DNA of 64,000 nucleotides from JBEKCP01 sp049509515 (lineage in GTDB: Bacteria; Planctomycetota; Planctomycetia; Pirellulales; Thermoguttaceae), in assembly GCA_049509515.1 (NCBI GenBank), contig JBEKZV010000023.1:1-64000 (forward strand), written 5' to 3'. A program made the position numbers and the translations under genes. Below, in pieces: positions 54,373-63,963 of this stretch. Each line of letters begins with the position of its first letter. Position 1 is the stretch's first letter. A model generated the notes under the pieces. It worked only from the letters and a program-made list of their open reading frames with translations, ran no database searches and had not been told where the DNA came from.

Positions 54373-54765
54373 ATGGCTAGGTCGCAAAGGGGCCAAGCCG
54401 AGGAGCAGACGCGGAAGCCTCTGGTTTGGTTGCACGGCGAGGTGAAGACGCCTCCGTTCACGGTTGGGGGCAGACAAGAAGCCGGAATGCTGCTCCGCTT
54501 CCTCCAGGAAGGCGAAAGGCTGGGAATGCCCCAGGCGGAAGCACTGCCCGACGTTGGGCCCCACTGTGGGGCCCTGCGTGTCAGGGACGCCGGCCACAAC
54601 TGGCGGATCATATACCGCATCGACACCGACGCGGTGCTCATCCTCGAAGTGTATCCGAAGAAGACGCGAAAGATTCCGGACGACGTAATCGAGCGGTGCA
54701 AGAACCGGCTCAAGCAGTACGACACGGTAGCCAAGGCGAGCAAGAAGAACAGCACCGGAAACTGA
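54373..54765 (+). CDS. RelE/HigB-type (Gp49-like) toxin
   Basis: The 130-residue protein belongs to the phage-derived Gp49-like/HigB group of ribosome-dependent mRNA interferases. Typical parts are KPLVWLHGEVKTPPF, EAGMLLRFLQEGERLGMP, LRVRDAGHNWRIIYRID and VYPKKTRKIPDDVIERCKNRLKQYD. Basic residues in the KKTR..KNRLKQ stretch likely contact mRNA. The ATG at 54373 is preferred since the frame upstream overlaps the operator. The toxin comes first and the antitoxin 10 bases later, as in higBA modules. Confidence 0.9.
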   Translation: MARSQRGQAEEQTRKPLVWLHGEVKTPPFTVGGRQEAGMLLRFLQEGERLGMPQAEALPDVGPHCGALRVRDAGHNWRIIYRIDTDAVLILEVYPKKTRKIPDDVIERCKNRLKQYDTVAKASKKNSTGN

Positions 54766-54775
54766 GGTAAGAGCG

Positions 54776-55153
54776 ATGGACTCGGCAAAGCGCAAAGCAT
54801 TACAGGCGGCAGGTTGGAAGACTGGCGATGCGGCGGATTTTCTGGAGATGGACGACGACGAGCGCCAGTTACTCAATGCGCGGGTTGAACTTGCGTTGGC
54901 AGTTCGCCGGCAACGCCAGGCCTGCCGCTTGTCACAGAGACAATTGGGGCTCAAGCTTAGGACGAGCCAGCCCCGAGTCGCCAAGATCGAGCGGGCCGCT
55001 GCGGATGTATCGCTGGACCAACTCGTGCGGGCTTTTGCGGCGGCGGGCGGTCGGCTTGTGGTGAAAGTTGCTGCGGCGAAACCGAAGAAGGGCAGAACAG
55101 GCAGGAAGCCGGCCAACCGCGCCATGCGATTGGAGGCGGTGACTTCGGAATAA
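54776..55153 (+). CDS. HigA-like antitoxin (XRE helix-turn-helix)
   Basis: The 125-residue protein has an XRE helix-turn-helix at about 50-90 (RQACRLSQRQLGLKLRTSQPRVAKIERA), with an N-terminal segment (MDSAKRKALQAAGWKTGDAA) that should cover the toxin. A Lys/Arg-rich tail follows. GAGG precedes the ATG. Together with the toxin it forms a HigBA-like pair; it should bind the palindrome at 54321-54338. Its stop lies one base from the stop of the facing nuclease-like gene. Confidence 0.9.
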   Translation: MDSAKRKALQAAGWKTGDAADFLEMDDDERQLLNARVELALAVRRQRQACRLSQRQLGLKLRTSQPRVAKIERAAADVSLDQLVRAFAAAGGRLVVKVAAAKPKKGRTGRKPANRAMRLEAVTSE

Positions 55154-55154
55154 C

Positions 55155-55643
55155 TCATTCCCGCATGTGTTCGATGATCTGCATCGCCCGCAGGAACGGA
55201 TTGCAAAGGTCGCAGGTTTCGCGCTTCGCTACTGCGCGTAGCTCTTCCACTCTTTTCTTGTACTCTCCATTGATGACCAGTTCCAATCCCCTGATTTCGT
55301 GGAGGTGCGTCGTCAGGTAGCCGACGGGAACAACTGGCGACCAGAACATGTAGGTCACAGCGAACCCCTTAAGCTGGCTCCTGGCGTATTTCTTCTGCGC
55401 CTCGAACTTCTTCTTGATCTTTCTTATGGTCGCCTCATTATTCTTGTACAGAAGGCCCCTGATGTGCGTGGTCGCTTCGCACATGTACGCTTCCTTCTCA
55501 TTCAACTTGATCGCTACCACGTCCATTTCCGGCAAGCCCGCCAATGTGCCGCCCGGAGACCTTGCGTTGTACGTTACGAAATCGCACTTCTTGATGTGTT
55601 GAAGATAAGCGCCAACGACGTACTCGCCTACCTCAGTACCCAT
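55155..55643 (-). CDS. Hypothetical protein, possibly PD-(D/E)XK nuclease-like
   Basis: A 162-residue soluble protein beginning with a Glu in a helix (GTEVGEYVVGAYLQHI), then EMDVVAIKLNEKEAYMCEATTHI, the order E-D-E seen in PD-(D/E)XK folds, though the last motif is E-A-T and not E-X-K. Later segments KFEAQKKYAR and MFWSPVVPVGYL resemble a conserved family that I cannot name. The Cys pair in CDLCNP is unusual. It lies end to end with the HigBA pair, a setting that suggests a defence or mobile gene. The nuclease idea is tentative. Confidence 0.7.
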   Translation of the reverse strand: MGTEVGEYVVGAYLQHIKKCDFVTYNARSPGGTLAGLPEMDVVAIKLNEKEAYMCEATTHIRGLLYKNNEATIRKIKKKFEAQKKYARSQLKGFAVTYMFWSPVVPVGYLTTHLHEIRGLELVINGEYKKRVEELRAVAKRETCDLCNPFLRAMQIIEHMRE

Positions 55644-55875
55644 GCGCTACCCCCTTCCGTTACACGTTCGTTGCCGTGGCATCATAGCACGCGGACGGCG
55701 GGAGGGCAAGGCGGCGGTGAGAAGCTCTGGGTCCGTCCGCACTTGGGCCGGGGGCGCTTCAAGCGGTGCTATCACCGGCGGCGGGGCGAGATGCGGTACG
55801 CACACCCCGCGCGCAATCCGCCACACGGAGCGCGCCGGTTAAATTGCGGCGACAGCCACACGGGCCAGCCCAGGC

Positions 55876-57237
55876 CTATTGCGTCTCGGCGATGATCCCG
55901 CGGCGGACGGCGGCGGCGATGCGGTCGAGCTCGTCCAACGAGATGGCCAGCGGCGGGAAGATCACAAGGACGTTGCCCAGCGGGCGCAAGAGCACGCCCT
56001 CGTCCAGCGCCCGCCGGCAGACGCGGATTCCCCGCTGCTCGGCCCAGGGATAGGGCTCCTTGGTCGCCCGGTCGCGGACCAGCTCGACGCCGGCGATCAG
56101 GCCACACTGCCGGACGTTGCCGACGTGGGCCAGAGAGGCCATCTCGGCCAGGTGCCCGCCGAGCCGGGCGATCTTTTCCGGCAGGCGCTGGAGGGTCCGC
56201 TCCTCGTCGAAGATTTCCAGCGAGGCCAGCGCGGCGGCGGCCCCCAAGGGATTGCCGCCGTAGGTGTGCCCGTGATAGAAAGTCTTGCTCTCGGCGTACT
56301 CGCCCAGGAAGGCCTGCCACACCTCGTCGGTCGTCAGCGTGGCGGCCATGGGCAGGTAGCCGCCGGTGAGGCCCTTGGCCAGGCAGAGGAAGTCGGGCGC
56401 GACCCCTTCGTGCTCGCAGGCGAACATGCGGCCAGTCCGCCCGAAGCCCACTGCCACCTCGTCGGCGATCAACAGCACGTCGTACTTCCGCGTCAGCTCG
56501 CGGACGCCGCGGAGATAGCCGGGAGGGTGGACGATCATCCCGGCCGCCGCCTGCACCAGGGGCTCGATGACCATGGCGGCGATCCGGCTGTGCTCCCGGG
56601 CCAGCACCCGCTCGACTTCGCCAAGGTAGTAATCGAGCCACTCGTCGGCCGGCACGCCTGCGGGTCCGCGGTACACGTCCGGCGCGGGCACCCGCAGCGT
56701 CTCGAACAGCAGCGGCCGGAACATGGCATGGAACCGCTCGACCCCGCCGACGCTCACCCCGCCGAGCGTATCGCCGTGATAGGCCTCGCCCAGCGCCAGG
56801 TAGCAAGTCTTCTGGGGCTGCGGCTCGGTCCGCTGCCGCCAGTACTGGAATGCCATTTTGAGGGCCACCTCGACCGCCGTGGCGCCGTCGTCCGAGAAGA
56901 AGACGTGACCCAGGCCCGGCGGGGCCAATTCCACCAGCCGCTTGGCCAGCAGGATCGTCGTCGGGTGAGAGCAGCCCAGCGACGTGACGTGGGCCACCTG
57001 GCCGAGCTGTCGGCGGACGGCGGCATCGATTCGCGGGTGGCGATGCCCGTGGAGGTTGCACCACAGGCTGCTCGTGGCGTCCAGGTAGCGGCGGCCGTCG
57101 ATGTCGATCAAGTTGCAGCCCTCGGCCCGTTCCAGGATCAGCGGCTCGTACTGGGCCATCTGGGTGAAGGCGTGCCAGACGAGCGTGCGGTCCCAGGCGC
57201 GGAGCTGATCGGGGGTGGGGGGAGGCATGGGGTGCAT
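55876..57237 (-). CDS. bioA: Adenosylmethionine-8-amino-7-oxononanoate aminotransferase
   Basis: The 453-residue PLP-dependent class III aminotransferase uses SAM as amino donor to turn 8-amino-7-oxononanoate into 7,8-diaminononanoate in biotin synthesis. Key parts are FTQM (substrate side), SSLWCNLHGHRHPRI, FFSDDGATAVEVALKMAFQYW, IADEVAVGFGRTG and the PLP-lysine in DFLCLAKGLTGGYLP. The GXGHPRI segment and WCN motif are as in BioA rather than other class III enzymes. The ATG at 57237 is chosen; 57228 is an alternative. No other bio gene is in the window. Confidence 0.95.
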   Translation of the reverse strand: MHPMPPPTPDQLRAWDRTLVWHAFTQMAQYEPLILERAEGCNLIDIDGRRYLDATSSLWCNLHGHRHPRIDAAVRRQLGQVAHVTSLGCSHPTTILLAKRLVELAPPGLGHVFFSDDGATAVEVALKMAFQYWRQRTEPQPQKTCYLALGEAYHGDTLGGVSVGGVERFHAMFRPLLFETLRVPAPDVYRGPAGVPADEWLDYYLGEVERVLAREHSRIAAMVIEPLVQAAAGMIVHPPGYLRGVRELTRKYDVLLIADEVAVGFGRTGRMFACEHEGVAPDFLCLAKGLTGGYLPMAATLTTDEVWQAFLGEYAESKTFYHGHTYGGNPLGAAAALASLEIFDEERTLQRLPEKIARLGGHLAEMASLAHVGNVRQCGLIAGVELVRDRATKEPYPWAEQRGIRVCRRALDEGVLLRPLGNVLVIFPPLAISLDELDRIAAAVRRGIIAETQ

Positions 57238-57276
57238 CAAGGGGTCGTCAGTTGTTGTTTGCCGTCCCCGCTTTCT

Positions 57277-57293
57277 GCGAAGCCGCAAGCGGC
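57277..57293. repeat. GCGAAGCCGCAAGCGGC palindrome, copy 3
   Basis: Third copy of the 17-mer, in the spacer between bioA and the SAM hydroxide adenosyltransferase gene. Three heptamers (CACCCTT, TATCCTT, CATCCTT) follow at 57312-57332, so two repeat families share this spacer. Confidence 0.85.
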
Positions 57294-57338
57294 GTCTCCA
57301 CCTTCCGCCTTCACCCTTTATCCTTCATCCTTCCCCCC

Positions 57339-58124
57339 TCACTCCCACGCCAGGGCCACGGGCGTGCCGACCGCGACCCCGAGCCGCGCGGCGGCATTGT
57401 CGCCCACCACGGCCAGCTCCAGCCGGCCGGTCGAGCCCACCAGCGCAACGAGCATGCCGCCGGCCTGCGCGGCGTAGTGGTGGTAGATGCCGAAGGTCTC
57501 GTAGATGCCGCAGACGACGCACACGCGGGTGTCGGTCGGCCGGCCGGCGAACAGCTCGGCCGCGATGTTGGTGACGAGGTTGCCGAAGGAATCGATCTCG
57601 ATGACCTGGCCGCGGATCTTCCGGTCGGACAGCTCGGGCTGGGGCCAGTGGCAGGCGGCGAGCCGGCCTGCCGGCGGCCCGAGTTCCCGCGGGTCCAGCC
57701 CCAAACTCAGCCGGGCGGCGACCGGGGCCATGATGTCCCGCCCGTGAAACGTCGCGGAGACCGGCTGGAGCCAGTAGGCGGGATTGGCCAGGCGGCGGAT
57801 CTCCGCGGCCGGGGTCTTGGCCAACAGCCGGCTCAAGAGGCCGTTGTCCGGGGCCACGTACTGCTGCTCGCCGATCCGCGCGTACACGATCTGGCGATCG
57901 CTGCCCACCCCCGGATCGACCACCGCCACGTGGATCGTGCCCTCGGGGAACCAGGGCGTGGTGTTCTCCAGCACCAGGGCCCCGCGGCGGACGTCCTGCG
58001 GCGGCACGGCGTGGCTGATGTCCACCAGCGTTGCGGCGGGGTTGATGGAGAGGATGACCCCTTTCATGGCCGCCGCGTACGGGCTGTCGCTGCCGAAATC
58101 GGTGGTCAGGGTGATGATGGGCAT
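57339..58124 (-). CDS. SAM hydroxide adenosyltransferase (DUF62)
   Basis: The 261-residue protein belongs to the DUF62 family, whose members hydrolyse SAM to adenosine and methionine and are related to fluorinase and chlorinase. The conserved Asp-Arg-His set is traceable in TLTTDFGSDSPYAAAMKG, VDPGVGS and FHGRDIMAPVAARLS, with APDNGLLS. The C-terminal domain includes DSFGNLVTNI. There is no fluorinase-specific 23-residue loop, so it is a hydroxide adenosyltransferase and not a halogenase. The ATG at 58124 gives the family start MPIITLTTDFG. It lies downstream of the DUF2283 gene. Confidence 0.94.
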   Translation of the reverse strand: MPIITLTTDFGSDSPYAAAMKGVILSINPAATLVDISHAVPPQDVRRGALVLENTTPWFPEGTIHVAVVDPGVGSDRQIVYARIGEQQYVAPDNGLLSRLLAKTPAAEIRRLANPAYWLQPVSATFHGRDIMAPVAARLSLGLDPRELGPPAGRLAACHWPQPELSDRKIRGQVIEIDSFGNLVTNIAAELFAGRPTDTRVCVVCGIYETFGIYHHYAAQAGGMLVALVGSTGRLELAVVGDNAAARLGVAVGTPVALAWE

Positions 58125-58168
58125 CGGTCGCTCTTGTCCGCTCTCCGAGCCGAGATGGCTGGCGGCGA

Positions 58169-58408
58169 CTATTGTGTAAATGGAATCTCGCAACGATTAC
58201 CACTGGCCTCGTTCAAGAGCACGAATTTCCCGGCGTCCTCTTTGCGCAACTGCTCGTTGGCGTTGAGAAACTCGATCCCGTACACGGTCCCATCCGGCGC
58301 GATGTCGACGTTGAGTTCGTCGCTAAGCCGGATCGTGTCGACCTCACCCTCTTTCTCGTGGAATCGGAGGTAAGCCACGTTGTAGCGCGGATCGTAAGTC
58401 AATTTCAT
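58169..58408 (-). CDS. DUF2283 protein (putative antitoxin-like partner)
   Basis: A 79-residue DUF2283 protein: KLTYDPRYNVAYLRF, then DTIRLSDELNVDIAPDGTVYGIEFLNANEQL, the beta-hairpin arrangement of the family. It follows a DUF4258 gene by 13 bases. DUF4258-DUF2283 pairs are common and are viewed as toxin-antitoxin-like modules because DUF4258 resembles RelE-type folds; this has not been shown for these proteins. Confidence 0.9.
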   Translation of the reverse strand: MKLTYDPRYNVAYLRFHEKEGEVDTIRLSDELNVDIAPDGTVYGIEFLNANEQLRKEDAGKFVLLNEASGNRCEIPFTQ

Positions 58409-58421
58409 CGCCCGTCCCCTT

Positions 58422-58670
58422 TCAGAAGAATTTTACGATAACCGTTATGACCAGCCAACCTTGCTCCGGGACCGCATAGGCTTCGATTTGCTTTGTCGCG
58501 TAGGTCCGACCACGCCACGTGCGGCCGAAACGGAAGTTCCGCCGAAAGCCCGTCCGCCCGAACTTCGCGGTAAACTGCTCGCCGTGCTCGACCGCGGCGG
58601 CGACCTCCTGTTCGGTCGCGCCGTGTTCCGCGAGCCGAGCCTGGGCGTGGGGATGAAGGCGTACTTTCAT
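58422..58670 (-). CDS. DUF4258 protein (putative toxin-like partner)
   Basis: An 82-residue protein starting VRLHPHAQARLAEHGATEQEVAAAVEHGE, with the His-Ala-X-X-R-X-X-E-R-G-type start of DUF4258, then FRRNFRFGRTWRGRTYATKQIEAYAVPEQG and a last strand WLVITVIVKFF. The fold is RelE/BrnT-like. ATG at 58670. Together with DUF2283 it makes a two-gene unit placed behind gatB. Confidence 0.88.
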   Translation of the reverse strand: MKVRLHPHAQARLAEHGATEQEVAAAVEHGEQFTAKFGRTGFRRNFRFGRTWRGRTYATKQIEAYAVPEQGWLVITVIVKFF

Positions 58671-58721
58671 GGTTCCGCGTTCACGTTAATCCACTCGCCA
58701 TAATGCGGCCTGGCTTGTCCT

Positions 58722-60373
<1,652 letters not shown>

Positions 60374-60377
<4 letters not shown>

Positions 60378-60589
60378 AGCGAGGCCGGTTTTGCCCGATC
60401 GGCCATGTGCGCCTCGCACCGGACGATCTCTTCCTTCAGTTGATTGATCAACCCCTGCAGCGATCGCAGCTCCAAATCGCGGGCGTACTCGTTTCCGCTG
60501 GATTCTTGGCGAGCGGTTTCATACTGCCGCTCCAACTCTCGGAGCTTCGTCCGCGTGCTCTCCAACTCTCGTAGGCTTTCCAAGGTCAT
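60374..60589 (-). CDS. Small coiled-coil protein
   Basis: A 71-residue, highly charged protein (LESLRELESTRTKLRELERQYETARQ and LRSLQGLINQLKEEIVRCEAHMADRA) that should be almost all helix with coiled-coil heptads. No known family. ATG overlaps the stop of the PIN toxin gene and its stop overlaps the gatB start, each by 4 bases (ATGA), so it is part of one translationally coupled unit between vapBC and gatB. It might act as a third factor of the toxin pair or as a GatB partner; both are guesses. Confidence 0.75.
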
Positions 60590-61017
60590 ACTCGCGACAC
60601 CAGCCAGTTCTCGGCCCTCAGGTCGGGCACCTGCCCGAAGTCGCGGAGATTCGCGGTCAGCAGGAGGGCGCCGTGTGCTAACGTCGTGGCGGCGATCTTC
60701 AGGTCCATGGTCCCGATCCGGACCCCTTGTCCGCGCAGCCGGTTGAACTCGCGAGCCACCGCTCCGTCGAACGCAGCAATGTCCCACCGGCTGAAGAAGC
60801 CGAACAGGTCCACCAGGCGCTCGTACGCCGGCACCTGTCTCTGCACGTCGCTGTAGCGATGGACGAGGGCCAACCAGCCACGCATTTGTTCTTCGACGGT
60901 GATAGCCGTGGTCGCGAACTCCTGGTCCGCGGAAGCGGCCATGTTCGCCCTCAAGGCGGCGGCTTGGGGTCCCAGCGACTGCAAGATGTTGATGTGGTCC
61001 GTATCCAGCAGGATCAC
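60586..61017 (-). CDS. VapC-type PIN-domain toxin
   Basis: The 143-residue protein has PIN-domain acidic residues: LLDTDHINIL at the start (D5, D7), the Glu in TAITVEEQMRG, and the C-terminal GTMDLKIAATTLAHGALLLTANLRDF with the Asp pair. VapC proteins are Mg-dependent RNases that mostly cleave tRNA or rRNA. Overlaps (ATGA) connect it to the antitoxin upstream and the coiled-coil gene downstream. Confidence 0.92.
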   Translation of the reverse strand: MILLDTDHINILQSLGPQAAALRANMAASADQEFATTAITVEEQMRGWLALVHRYSDVQRQVPAYERLVDLFGFFSRWDIAAFDGAVAREFNRLRGQGVRIGTMDLKIAATTLAHGALLLTANLRDFGQVPDLRAENWLVSRV

Positions 61018-61226
61018 GAATCGGCCCCCTGCCTGGCCGCGCGGCGATCTGCCTCGCGAATCTTTCGCCCTTCTTCCTGAATTTCTCCAATAACCTGATC
61101 ACCCTCGAATATCCCGATGGTGCTGCGCCAGTCCTTTTCCTGCTTTCCAGCCCTGGCGGCGTCGACGAGTCCCTTGACCGTCTGTTCCAGCGTCGTTACG
61201 CGATCCTCGATTTTACGTTGCGGCAT
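61014..61226 (-). CDS. VapB-like antitoxin
   Basis: A 70-residue protein in front of the PIN toxin. The N-terminus QRKIEDRVTTLEQTVKGLVDAA is helical with coiled-coil character, and the middle and end (DWRSTIGIFEGDQVIGEIQEEGRKIREADRR) have the W-X-X-T-X-G-X-F segment found in one class of small PIN-associated antitoxins. A standard AbrB or ribbon-helix-helix DNA-binding domain is not evident. The stop overlaps the toxin start by 4 bases. Confidence 0.82.
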   Translation of the reverse strand: MPQRKIEDRVTTLEQTVKGLVDAARAGKQEKDWRSTIGIFEGDQVIGEIQEEGRKIREADRRAARQGADS

Positions 61227-61341
61227 TTTGGCTTTCCCCTCTCGGCCCCGAACAACCCCAATATCAATTGTACCACGGCCCCCCAGCCGGGCCAGCCCGG
61301 CTCCGGCAGCATCATCGGGTTAATCAAGGCGCCGCGTTGCG

Positions 61342-62190
61342 TTATCGGCTGGGCAGCTTGGCGATTTCCTTCTTCAGCTCGATCACGGGGAGGGGGGAAT
61401 CCGGCCAGTCGTCTATCCAGCACACTATGAAATCACACTGCGCCGCATCGTGCCCGTGCTCCCGAAACGCTGAGGCCTTGAACTCAAGTTCGATTCGCGC
61501 GCGGGCCCATAGGTTCCTCTTCTTATCGGAGCAGTACTTTGCCTCACAGTCGGGAAAGCCCTGCTGAATCGATTCAACGTAGAAACCCAGCTCGCGGCTG
61601 ACCATCCCGAAGAGGTAGACGACGCCCTGCTCGTTGATCGGCGCGTGGCGAAGTCCCCGAAAGTCGAACGGCTCGCCGTAGAGCTGCTTGGGCGCAACGG
61701 AGGATTCCCGCACAATGGCGATGGCGGTGTTGCGTCGCACCGGCGTCTGGTCGCTTGTTCCGTCGGAATTCGTGACGGCACCGTCCCGCGCCGGCGGTTG
61801 GTCGCGTTCGGCCTTCCATTTGCGGTAACGGGCGAGGATGTCCCCCCACCTAGCCCCGAAACGATCCTTGAACGGTGTTATAGAGTATTTACCGTCCGCA
61901 CAGTACTCGTTGGCGCCCGGCTCACGCCCGAGCTTGCGTTCGAGGCTCTGGATCGAGGTGAACAAATCCTCGTCGGACAACACGCGCCGAGGTCCTTGCG
62001 CCCCCGCGGGCCTAGACTCCAACCCGGCGGCCTGCGACGCCTTGCCCAGTGAGGCAAAGTAGCCCCTCACAGAAGAAGTTGGTAAGACGCGCTGAACCTC
62101 TGCCTTGCTCAACCAGGTCTTGCCGAGATCCCTCGCCAAGGACTTGAGCGTGTCGATGATCTCCTCTTTGCTGTGGCGCCTGCCAGCCAT
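61342..62190 (-). CDS. Homing-endonuclease-associated repeat protein with a nuclease-like C-terminal domain
   Basis: The 282-residue protein has two copies of a helical repeat found beside homing endonucleases (about 6-58, KEEIIDTLKSLARDLGKT to FASLGKASQAAG; and 73-128, DLFTSIQSLERKLGREP to FGARWGDILARYRKW). The C-terminal part LWARARIELEFKASAFREHGHDAAQ, CDFIVCWIDDWPD and PVIELKKEI has the order E-D-E-X-K of PD-(D/E)XK nucleases. It may act on DNA as a solitary nuclease or mobility protein. It separates gatCA from the vapBC-gatB unit. The ATG is at 62190. Confidence 0.8.
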   Translation of the reverse strand: MAGRRHSKEEIIDTLKSLARDLGKTWLSKAEVQRVLPTSSVRGYFASLGKASQAAGLESRPAGAQGPRRVLSDEDLFTSIQSLERKLGREPGANEYCADGKYSITPFKDRFGARWGDILARYRKWKAERDQPPARDGAVTNSDGTSDQTPVRRNTAIAIVRESSVAPKQLYGEPFDFRGLRHAPINEQGVVYLFGMVSRELGFYVESIQQGFPDCEAKYCSDKKRNLWARARIELEFKASAFREHGHDAAQCDFIVCWIDDWPDSPLPVIELKKEIAKLPSR

Positions 62191-62283
62191 AACAGTGCCC
62201 GACTGTATAAGGCCCGTCGGCCGTAGTCGTCCGCAATCTCCAAGTCATTCTAGTGCCGCTTCTGCCGCCCGTCGAGAGGTCCG

Positions 62284-63954
62284 TTACTGGCGTTGGTCCA
62301 GCGGCGGCTTCCGCGTGTGCCAGTCGGTGGCCTGCTGGAACATGTGGGCTCCGCGGAGCAGCCGTTCCTCGTGAAAGGGGGGCGCTTGCAGTTGCAGGCC
62401 GATGGGCAGCCCGCCGGAAGTGAAGCCGCAGGGGATGGAGGCCGCCGCCAGGCCGGCCAGGTTCGCGGAGACGGTGTACAGGTCGAACAGGTACATCGAG
62501 AGCGGGTCGTCGATCTTTTCGCCGATCTTGAAGGCGGGGGTGGGAGTGACCGGCCCGGCCACCAGGTCCACTTCGGCGAAGGCCCGGTCGAAATCCTGCC
62601 GCACCAGCCGCCGCACCTGGAGGGCTTTCTTGTAATAGGCCTCGTAGTAGCCCGCGCTGAGGGCATAAGTGCCAAGCATGATGCGGCGTTTGACCTCGGG
62701 GCCGAAGCCTTCGGCGCGGGTGCGGCGGTACATCCGCACCAGGGGGTTGTCGAGGTCGTCCGGGGTGGCCCGGGCACCCGCAGCTGTGGTCAAAGGGGCA
62801 CCCACGGCCGCAGCCGAAGGGGCACCCACGGCCGCAGCCGAAGGGGCACCCACGGCCGTGGCCGAAGGGGCACCCACGGCCGTGGCCGAAGGGTCCCCGG
62901 CCTGCTGGAGCCGCCCGCGCTCCTGGTCCAGTTCGGCCGCCATGCTCCGCTCGTCGGTCCGGTAGCCGTAGTGGACGCCGTCGTAGCGCGCGAGGTTGCT
63001 GGAGGCCTCGCAGGGGGCGATGACGTAGTAGGTCGCCACGGCGTACTTGCTGTGCGGCAGCGAGAGCCATTTCACGGTGGCCCCGAGCGACTGGTAGACG
63101 GCAACCGCCTCGCGAACCGCCGCTTCCACCTGGCCGTCGAGCCCGGCGGCGAAATGCTCGCGGATCAGCCCGAGCCGCAGCCCGGCCAGCGGCTGGCGGA
63201 CGGTTTCGCTGTAGCGGGGCACCGGCAGGTCGATCGAGGTCGAATCCAGCGGGTCGTGCCCGGCCAGCACCTCCAGGAGCAGGGCCAGGTCCTCGGCGGT
63301 GCGGGCCAGCGGTCCGACTTGGTCGAGGCTGCTTGCGAAGGCCACCAGTCCGTAGCGGCTCACGCGGCCATAGGTGGGCTTCAGGCCGGAGACGCCGCAC
63401 AGGCCGGCGGGGCAGCGGATCGAGCCGCCGGTGTCGCTGCCGATCGACAAGGGGGCCATGCGGGCGGCCACGCAGGCGGCCGCCCCCCCGCTGGACCCGC
63501 CCGGCACCCGCACCAGGTCCCACGGGTTGTGCGTCGGGAAGAAGGCGGAGTTTTCGTTCGACCCGCCCATGGCGAACTCGTCCATGTTCGTCTTGCCCAA
63601 CAGCACCGCGTCGGCCGCGCGGAGCCGCTGGACAACAGTGGCGTCGTAGGGCGGGCGGAAGTGCTCCAGCATCCGCGAGCCGCAGGTGGTGGCCTCGCCC
63701 TGGGTACACAGCACGTCCTTGATCGCCACCGGCAGGCCGGCCAGACGCCCCAGGGGCTTGCCCGCCGCCCGCCGCCGGTCGATCTCCTCGGCCCGAGCGA
63801 GTGCGGCCGCCGGGTCGACCCGCAAGAACGCCCGAACCTGCCCGTCGCGGCGCTCGATCTGGTCGAGAAACGCCCGGGTCAACTCGACCGAGGTGGCGCG
63901 GAGAGCGGTCAGCTCGGCCAGAAGCTCGCTGGCGGTGCGATCGACAAGGGCCAT
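62284..63954 (-). CDS. gatA: Aspartyl/glutamyl-tRNA(Asn/Gln) amidotransferase subunit A
   Basis: The 556-residue amidase-signature subunit releases ammonia from glutamine for GatB. The catalytic triad K79 (LPVAIKD), S154 (GGSSGG) and S178 (DTGGSIRCPA) is at the positions of known GatA enzymes. Residues 353-394 are a five-unit eight-residue repeat (GAPSATAV type) encoded by 24-bp tandem repeats in a surface loop, which makes the protein some 65 residues longer than most. The ATG at 63954 is 9 bases behind the gatC stop. The tail after THRKPPLDQRQ is short. Confidence 0.96.
   Translation of the reverse strand: MALVDRTASELLAELTALRATSVELTRAFLDQIERRDGQVRAFLRVDPAAALARAEEIDRRRAAGKPLGRLAGLPVAIKDVLCTQGEATTCGSRMLEHFRPPYDATVVQRLRAADAVLLGKTNMDEFAMGGSNENSAFFPTHNPWDLVRVPGGSSGGAAACVAARMAPLSIGSDTGGSIRCPAGLCGVSGLKPTYGRVSRYGLVAFASSLDQVGPLARTAEDLALLLEVLAGHDPLDSTSIDLPVPRYSETVRQPLAGLRLGLIREHFAAGLDGQVEAAVREAVAVYQSLGATVKWLSLPHSKYAVATYYVIAPCEASSNLARYDGVHYGYRTDERSMAAELDQERGRLQQAGDPSATAVGAPSATAVGAPSAAAVGAPSAAAVGAPLTTAAGARATPDDLDNPLVRMYRRTRAEGFGPEVKRRIMLGTYALSAGYYEAYYKKALQVRRLVRQDFDRAFAEVDLVAGPVTPTPAFKIGEKIDDPLSMYLFDLYTVSANLAGLAAASIPCGFTSGGLPIGLQLQAPPFHEERLLRGAHMFQQATDWHTRKPPLDQRQ
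62771..62890. repeat. Five 24-bp tandem repeats inside gatA
   Basis: Four close copies (62795-62818, 62819-62842, 62843-62866, 62867-62890) of a 24-bp unit containing GGCACCCACGGCCG, with one degenerate copy at 62771-62794. Units differ in pairs (CAGCC or TGGCC), which shows growth by duplication. Each adds eight residues, so the frame is kept. Confidence 0.95.
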
Positions 63955-63963
63955 AATGGGAGA

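Noticed and set aside
57339..58124. Fluorinase or chlorinase
   Set aside because: It is a DUF62 relative but lacks the extra loop of fluorinase; the hydroxide adenosyltransferase is the common form.
62771..62890. A regular array that could be taken for a CRISPR
   Set aside because: The 24-bp units are contiguous without spacers, keep the gatA frame, and there is no cas gene in the window.
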